DNA of 64,000 nucleotides from Anas platyrhynchos. Its lineage: Eukaryota; Chordata; Aves; Anseriformes; Anatidae. Position numbers and translations under genes: made by a program. Positions 38,240 to 64,000 of this stretch are shown here, piece by piece. The notes below the pieces were generated by a model, which was given only the letters and a program-made list of their open reading frames with translations, searched no databases and was not told where the DNA came from. The stretch lies in contig NC_092611.1 of assembly GCF_047663525.1 (NCBI RefSeq), positions 2,827,001 to 2,891,000 on the forward strand, written 5' to 3'. Positions within the stretch are counted from its first letter, which is position 1. Every line of letters starts with the position of its first letter.

Positions 38240-41200
38240 TTTGTGCCAGGCAGCCACCGCAGCAAGCACGGAGGGGATGTGTTTTGGAAAAACCTGAGGG
38301 GAGGGGGCTGGTGATGAGAAGCAGGGGTCGCATGAGCAAGGCTGCGGGTGTCGGGCACCAGTGAAGGAGTCAGGCTCTCAGCCCTCGTGCTTTTCTCGGA
38401 AGTGCCCAGTGGCCGGGTGCTGCTTCGCACACAGAAAACCTTCCTTTGTGTCCCGCCCGGATACACGCTCCCTCCTCCCATAACGCGGACTGTCATAAAA
38501 ATTTTGGCTGGCGGAGACAGATTGGGTTGCAGTGCAGAGGGCTGCTGGCGAGGAGCCACAGAGGAAATTCTTTGGGCTGCTTTAATGTGCTTCGACACGA
38601 ACTGCCAACGTGCAAACAAGTGAGCCAAGGCCTGGTTTTGCTTCTTTATAGTGTTTAAGAAGATGGTGAGGAAGATCCATAATTTTTCCCTTCCCCCTCC
38701 TGCCCTACAGGGAAGGGAAGGGAAGGGAAGGGAAGGGAAGGGAAGGGAAGGGAAGGGAAGGGAAGGGAAGGGAAGGGAAGGGAAGGGAAGGGAAGGGAAG
38801 GGAAGGGAAGGGGCTTGGCTTTTCTCTCCTGGATAGTGCTGAGGGCTGACAAAACCACAATAGATACAAGGTCTTGAAGCATTATTGGGGCTGCTAAAGA
38901 GGAAGCTGGCTCAGGGATTTACCCACCAGTCACAGAAGGCAGCACAGCCCCGGTGCATGGGTGAGCCTGCTCGCACACGGGGCTTCCAGCCCTGCGCCCT
39001 CTGGCACCAGCACCGGCCTCCAGCTCTGCTGTTACTGCTGGGGCTAAAGAAAATATTTAGGTGCCCGCTCATCCTCCCTGAGTGGAGGAGAGCCAAGCAC
39101 TGAAGTGCCACTCCCAGCCCACTGCAAGCCAGGGCCTCCCCCAGCGGTGGGTTTGTCAGGAGGTTTTGGGACCACACTGAATTTCTGAAGTTTATGCAGT
39201 GTGAAGAGAGCACAGCCACAAACCTTCAGTGGGGTAAGGAGCTGGTGCTCATCTTTACCCCAGAAGTCCACATTTTTCAGGCCAAAATGCAGGATGTCAA
39301 AAATCGCCATTAATGATTTTTTTTCCCCCTTTTTGGTACAAACACAGAGGAAGGCAGGGTGCAAGGAAAGCAGCCCCTCAGCTCTGCTCATCCTTTGTCT
39401 TTATGAAGAAAAAAAAAAAAAAAGAGAGTTCCTGGTAATTTCTCCTGTGTTTTGTTAATAACATCTCCACTAAGTATTGAGTAATGAGAACCAACCTTGC
39501 TTCAGTGCCTGCAAAGTGTTTGTCTGTTCATCCGCTTGAGACCCCGGATGGCACCAATCACCACTCCTGCCACTCTCCATAAAGCAGCAGCACTCTCTTT
39601 AATATTTCTCAAACCACCAAAAAAAAAAAAAAAACAAACCAAAAAAAAAAAAGCTTGCAAAAACTACATCATTTCAAAATACGTACAGCTTCTGAAGGAA
39701 TATTACAGCTTCTTAGAACAACACAGATCATTTGCCATATGACAACAAACATGCATCTTGAATTCATCACTGCCAGAGGTGACACCAGTGTAATTCCAGA
39801 ACTATTTTCCTTGGGTAGAACCGCAGCCAGGTGATACCTGGAGAATCAGGGAGGGTTGTTTTTTTGCCCCGTTTTTTTTTTTCTTTTAAATATGCAGACC
39901 CCTATTAAGTAACGTAATTGCCAACTAGGGCACAAACCACTAGGGAGGGAATCAGATGACGGCTGTAGGTTTAACATTAGGTGAGGATCTTGCTTGTAAC
40001 TGCCTGGAGGACACAGTGCCCCATGGTTTAAAACCCTGAGGAGGAGGAGCAGGCACAGGGGCTGAGGAACACGAGGGTTGCTTAAAAATGTGGCTAAATG
40101 CAGTGCTTGGGGAAACAATGAACCTGGAGTTCAAACCAAGCTCCTAACCATTCATCCACCAAAGCTGCAAGGAGGCAAATACTGAGAAAGCCCCGCATCA
40201 GGGTCTGAGATGGGAAAACGCAGCAAGGGCAAAGCTGTGCTCCTAGGAGTGAAGCAGAACGGCAGGTTTAGGAGAGAAGGCGTTAAACAGAGGGAGGAGT
40301 GTGGCTTGCACAGCATCGCTAGGGCAGAAAGCAATCCAAGCCCAAGGATTTTGTGGCCCCAGGCCCACAGTGCCTGGGTGGGACCAGCAGGAAGGTTCAG
40401 AATTAGGCACCTCTAGCTGGGAGCACACACCAAACCCCTGCAATAAAGGTAAAAGTTATATATTTTTTATAAATAAAATACAATAAAATGAAAAAAACAC
40501 TTAAAACAGTGTAATTCGATATAAATAAAGCAGTCCACAAAGAGATTCTGCTAACAAGGCAGATTACAACAGTTTCATCCTTGAACAGAACCAGTCCCAA
40601 ATCTGACACTCGTGGTGTCTTGCAGCCTGTGGCCTTGGGCTCCTTTCTGTGCTCTCACATCAATCCTGCCCACCAAACTCACACCGGCATCCTACACTTC
40701 AGCATCAAAAATGCAGACCAGCACATTTCCAGGAAATCAGGACAGGACATTGCACTCAAGCCATGTTCATTCAGATGCTCTTGCCTCCCTCTGACATGCA
40801 CTCAGCCTTGCAACCATGAAAATCAAAGCCACAGTCGCGCATGGACAAGCAGAGTGGTCACGTACACAGTACAGCATCGGCACCAGGCTCTGGACACAAG
40901 CAAAAATAAAGCATCAACTACTGGAATAGTCTTGCATAGTAACCCAGCTCAGACCTAGTAAATTCTTATTAAGGACTCTATTTATAAAGCATATAACACA
41001 TTATATATATCTCTTCATGCTGCATGCACACACACCACTTGGCATTCAGTGGGGAAAGGAGACTTTTTGGGCCAGGCACAGTTTCTGAGCACGGCACGCT
41101 GCACCTGTAGCGCCTTTGCAGGCATTCCCCGAGGGGTTTGCAGCTCCAGCCAGACCGGCTTCGCTTCCTCCCTTCCCAGCTCCAGGGCTGTTGCTGGCGC

Positions 41201-41340
41201 TCACTAGAAAAATACTTGTTCCATTAAAAGAAGGCTGCACATGTGTCGCCTTGGGGCAGCTGTAATTGTAATTTATGTGCCTCAAAGCTGGGGTTATGCG
41301 CGCTGATTTCTGGAGAGAGTGCTTTACAGGCACAAGTTTG
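38240..41340. other. VSIG10L2-CDON intergenic region
   Basis: Tail-to-tail spacer holding a (GGGAA)n microsatellite, A-runs near 39410-39423 and 39620-39650, and short scattered frames without recognisable similarity. No gene is supported. A longer CDON 3' UTR could reach into it. Confidence 0.65.
38710..38812. repeat. Perfect (GGGAA)n microsatellite, about 20 copies
   Basis: About 103 bp of uninterrupted GGGAA. Pure purine on the + strand, likely polymorphic. Confidence 0.98.
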
Positions 41341-41341
41341 T

Positions 41342-41347
41342 TTTATT
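41342..41347 (-). terminator. CDON: Candidate CDON polyadenylation signal
   Basis: TTTATT on + is AATAAA on the CDON strand, about 1.55 kb after the stop. It is the only canonical hexamer I saw on this strand between the stop and VSIG10L2. Confidence 0.45.
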
Positions 41348-42895
41348 TACTTTGATTAAATTTGAAAGAAAAAAAAAACAACCCTGCAGTTAACATTGCA
41401 ACACCTACATCATGCTGCATGTGCTGTTTCTGAAAAGGCAGGCAGGTTTCTCAGAGCTGCGTGCACAAGGCTGGAGCGCTTTGACAAGGCTCATTTCACC
41501 TAGAAGGCAAAGGCAGCTAGTCAAGCAATTAGTAGTATCCCCTTTTTTCCACTCCAAACCAAGGAGTTTAAACGCAGTCAAACTGAATTTGTCTTCTGCA
41601 AGTGAGCAGGACAGCAGGAATAAAGCACCACAAACACAGTGTTTTGGGTTTGATTTTTTAACAGCTCATGGAGGTCTCACCGGGCTCGGGAGCTGCACTG
41701 CAGTGGGTGACATGGTGTGGGAGGAGCACAGTCAGGGAAACTCAGAGGAGGTTCTGCTGCAAGTTTAACAGCTCCACACCATAGCCACTGGAAATTAAAC
41801 CACCTGACTTAGCAGCAATTATTTACTAATGAGCTGTAAAGGTCAGTTCAGCTGGATCATCTTTGGCAGCAGCCCTCTTAAGCATCTCCTGGTTACTGCC
41901 ATCCCTCCTGCTCTGTGGGTGTATCTGTGGGATACACTGGGTGAAGGTGATTGTGAGACTTACTTTAGGCTGGATCACTTCACCAAACCATCCTGCCATC
42001 CAGCTCTACAGACATTACCTGGAGCAGAAGAAAGCAGATGCCCATACCCATGCTGCTGCCAGGAAAAAGGCTGGCTGCAGCCTGCCCTGAGCACTTGCTG
42101 GAGAGCAGGGAGGGAGACCAGTAGACCAGGTGGGTTCCAAAGCACCCCAACAATCCCTCCTCCTGCCCAGGTTCTGATGACTGCTTGGATTACCAAAGCA
42201 CTTGTAAAAAGAAAAGAGCTAGCTGCTAGTTCAAACAGGCTGGGCTTTTGCACACACTTCTGAAAAGGAAAGAATCACTGAAATAGTGGCAAAGACCTAC
42301 AGATGCAAACAGTTGCCAGAACATCTCTGAGCTCTGCCTCTGAAGCCATATTGTAACTACTCAGCTACTCATTTTCTCACCCACAGTCCCTTATTCACCC
42401 TTGTTCCATGAGTTCTTCCCAGAGAAACTGAAAGAGGACATGGAAATAAGTGTTCAAGCACTGTGTTGTCATGTTGCCAGGGATGTGGCAGCCCCTGTGA
42501 AGGTGGTCGTAACATCAGAACTGCCCAGGTGTGCTCCAAACTGCTAACTCCATGTGTAAGACACTTTTTGTCTCCTTGGAAGTGCTTCTCACACTGGTCA
42601 TATTCCACGGAAGACACACTACACACTTCCCATTGTTGTTCTTTATATTATTACAAATCTTTTTTATACACATACCCAGGCTAGTTTCATGGTGCATGGG
42701 GAAAAAAAAAGGGATTTCAATGCATAAATAATATAAAAAGGCAACCATTTAAAAACAAGATACATTCATTCATATGACACTACTACAAAAAATAAATAGT
42801 GACTCTCTCTGTTATAATTAACATCCCTCCATTAGTCCCTTTCAGCGACTCTGCTGTGCAGTTACTGGCGTTATGTGGGGAAAGCGGTCACTTCC
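41348..42895 (-). other. CDON: Presumed CDON 3' UTR
   Basis: Sequence from the CDON stop to the candidate polyadenylation signal. No gene of its own is recognised. Confidence 0.45.
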
Positions 42896-63525
<20,630 letters not shown>

Positions 63526-64000
63526 CTGCATGGGACAGCAAGACAAAGTTCAACATCAGCAATGAATTACATCAAACTCAATGTAGCGCTCAAATCCCTA
63601 ATTGCTTTAGCACACAAATATCCAGAGGACCTCTGCAACTTGCCAAATTTCCTCATGTTTTCCTATATCTAACTATGGTACATTTGTTGGGTGTTGCCAT
63701 CTGCAAGTACTTTGGCCACAAATCAGCATTTCTGCAAGTGTCTTCACAGTGCTCCTTCCATAGGCTTCTCTTGCGTTCCCTCTCCACACAAACGTGCTTA
63801 TTTTTGAAAAAACAGATCACTTCATCTTTCATCTAAAACTAGTGAGAGTCCAAGTTATTTTAAATACTTCAACCAGCCTTTAGCTTGGGGATGTTGGGGT
63901 GTGCGTGTGTGTCATTAAAGGCTGGACCTAACGCCCTAATAAGAAAGATATGTTCCCTGAACTATTCCAGCTTTTCCTGCGCTTAAGCATTTCAAAATAT
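63526..64000 (-). other. CDON: CDON intron, cut by window end
   Basis: Upstream intron of CDON. The acceptor ATGCAG ends at 63526 on the - strand. Nothing further is recognised. Confidence 0.75.

Overview
This is vertebrate nuclear DNA, almost certainly from a bird. The evidence is split genes with canonical GT-AG introns, two CR1 retroposon copies with the avian-type 3' end, and very GC-rich, minisatellite-laden, compact introns of the kind typical of avian microchromosomes. The gene content (PKNOX2, FEZ1, VSIG10L2, CDON) corresponds to human 11q24.2 and to the chicken microchromosome thought to carry that segment (chr24; recalled, not checked). I cannot name the species.

Layout. (1) 1-7315, + strand: the 3' half of PKNOX2 (PREP2), a TALE homeodomain transcription factor; six coding exons keep one reading frame to the stop. 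A polypurine tract and two CR1 elements sit in its last intron. (2) 7316-9670: PKNOX2 3' UTR and a degenerate minisatellite, the tail-to-tail junction with FEZ1. (3) 9671-24640, - strand: FEZ1, a kinesin adaptor. Eight coding exons (10789-21403) are clear. The last, very short exon is uncertain, and the non-coding first exon probably lies in a CpG-rich block near 24.25 kb. Nearly every FEZ1 intron is filled by its own, different, degenerate tandem repeat. (4) 24640-31700: a long stretch with no recognised gene. It has an LTR-like repeat and a broken retroviral env fragment. (5) 31700-32420: a CpG island with two CTCF-like motifs. (6) 33274-38221, + strand: a complete VSIG10L2, coding for a membrane protein with six Ig domains, one FN3 domain, one membrane segment and a short tail; twelve exons give 822 residues. 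(7) 38240-64000, - strand: the 3' half of CDON (CDO), the Hedgehog co-receptor; eleven exons code for 641 residues, from within the first FN3 domain to the stop. Its 3' UTR runs down to about 41.3 kb.

The four genes do not form a functional unit; this is ordinary vertebrate synteny. Two points stand out. FEZ1 and VSIG10L2 are direct neighbours here, whereas in human several genes lie between them. And an unrelated minisatellite fills almost each FEZ1 intron, including one array that repeats splice-donor-like sequence right next to a real splice donor. I found no operon-like, CRISPR-like or otherwise new gene system.
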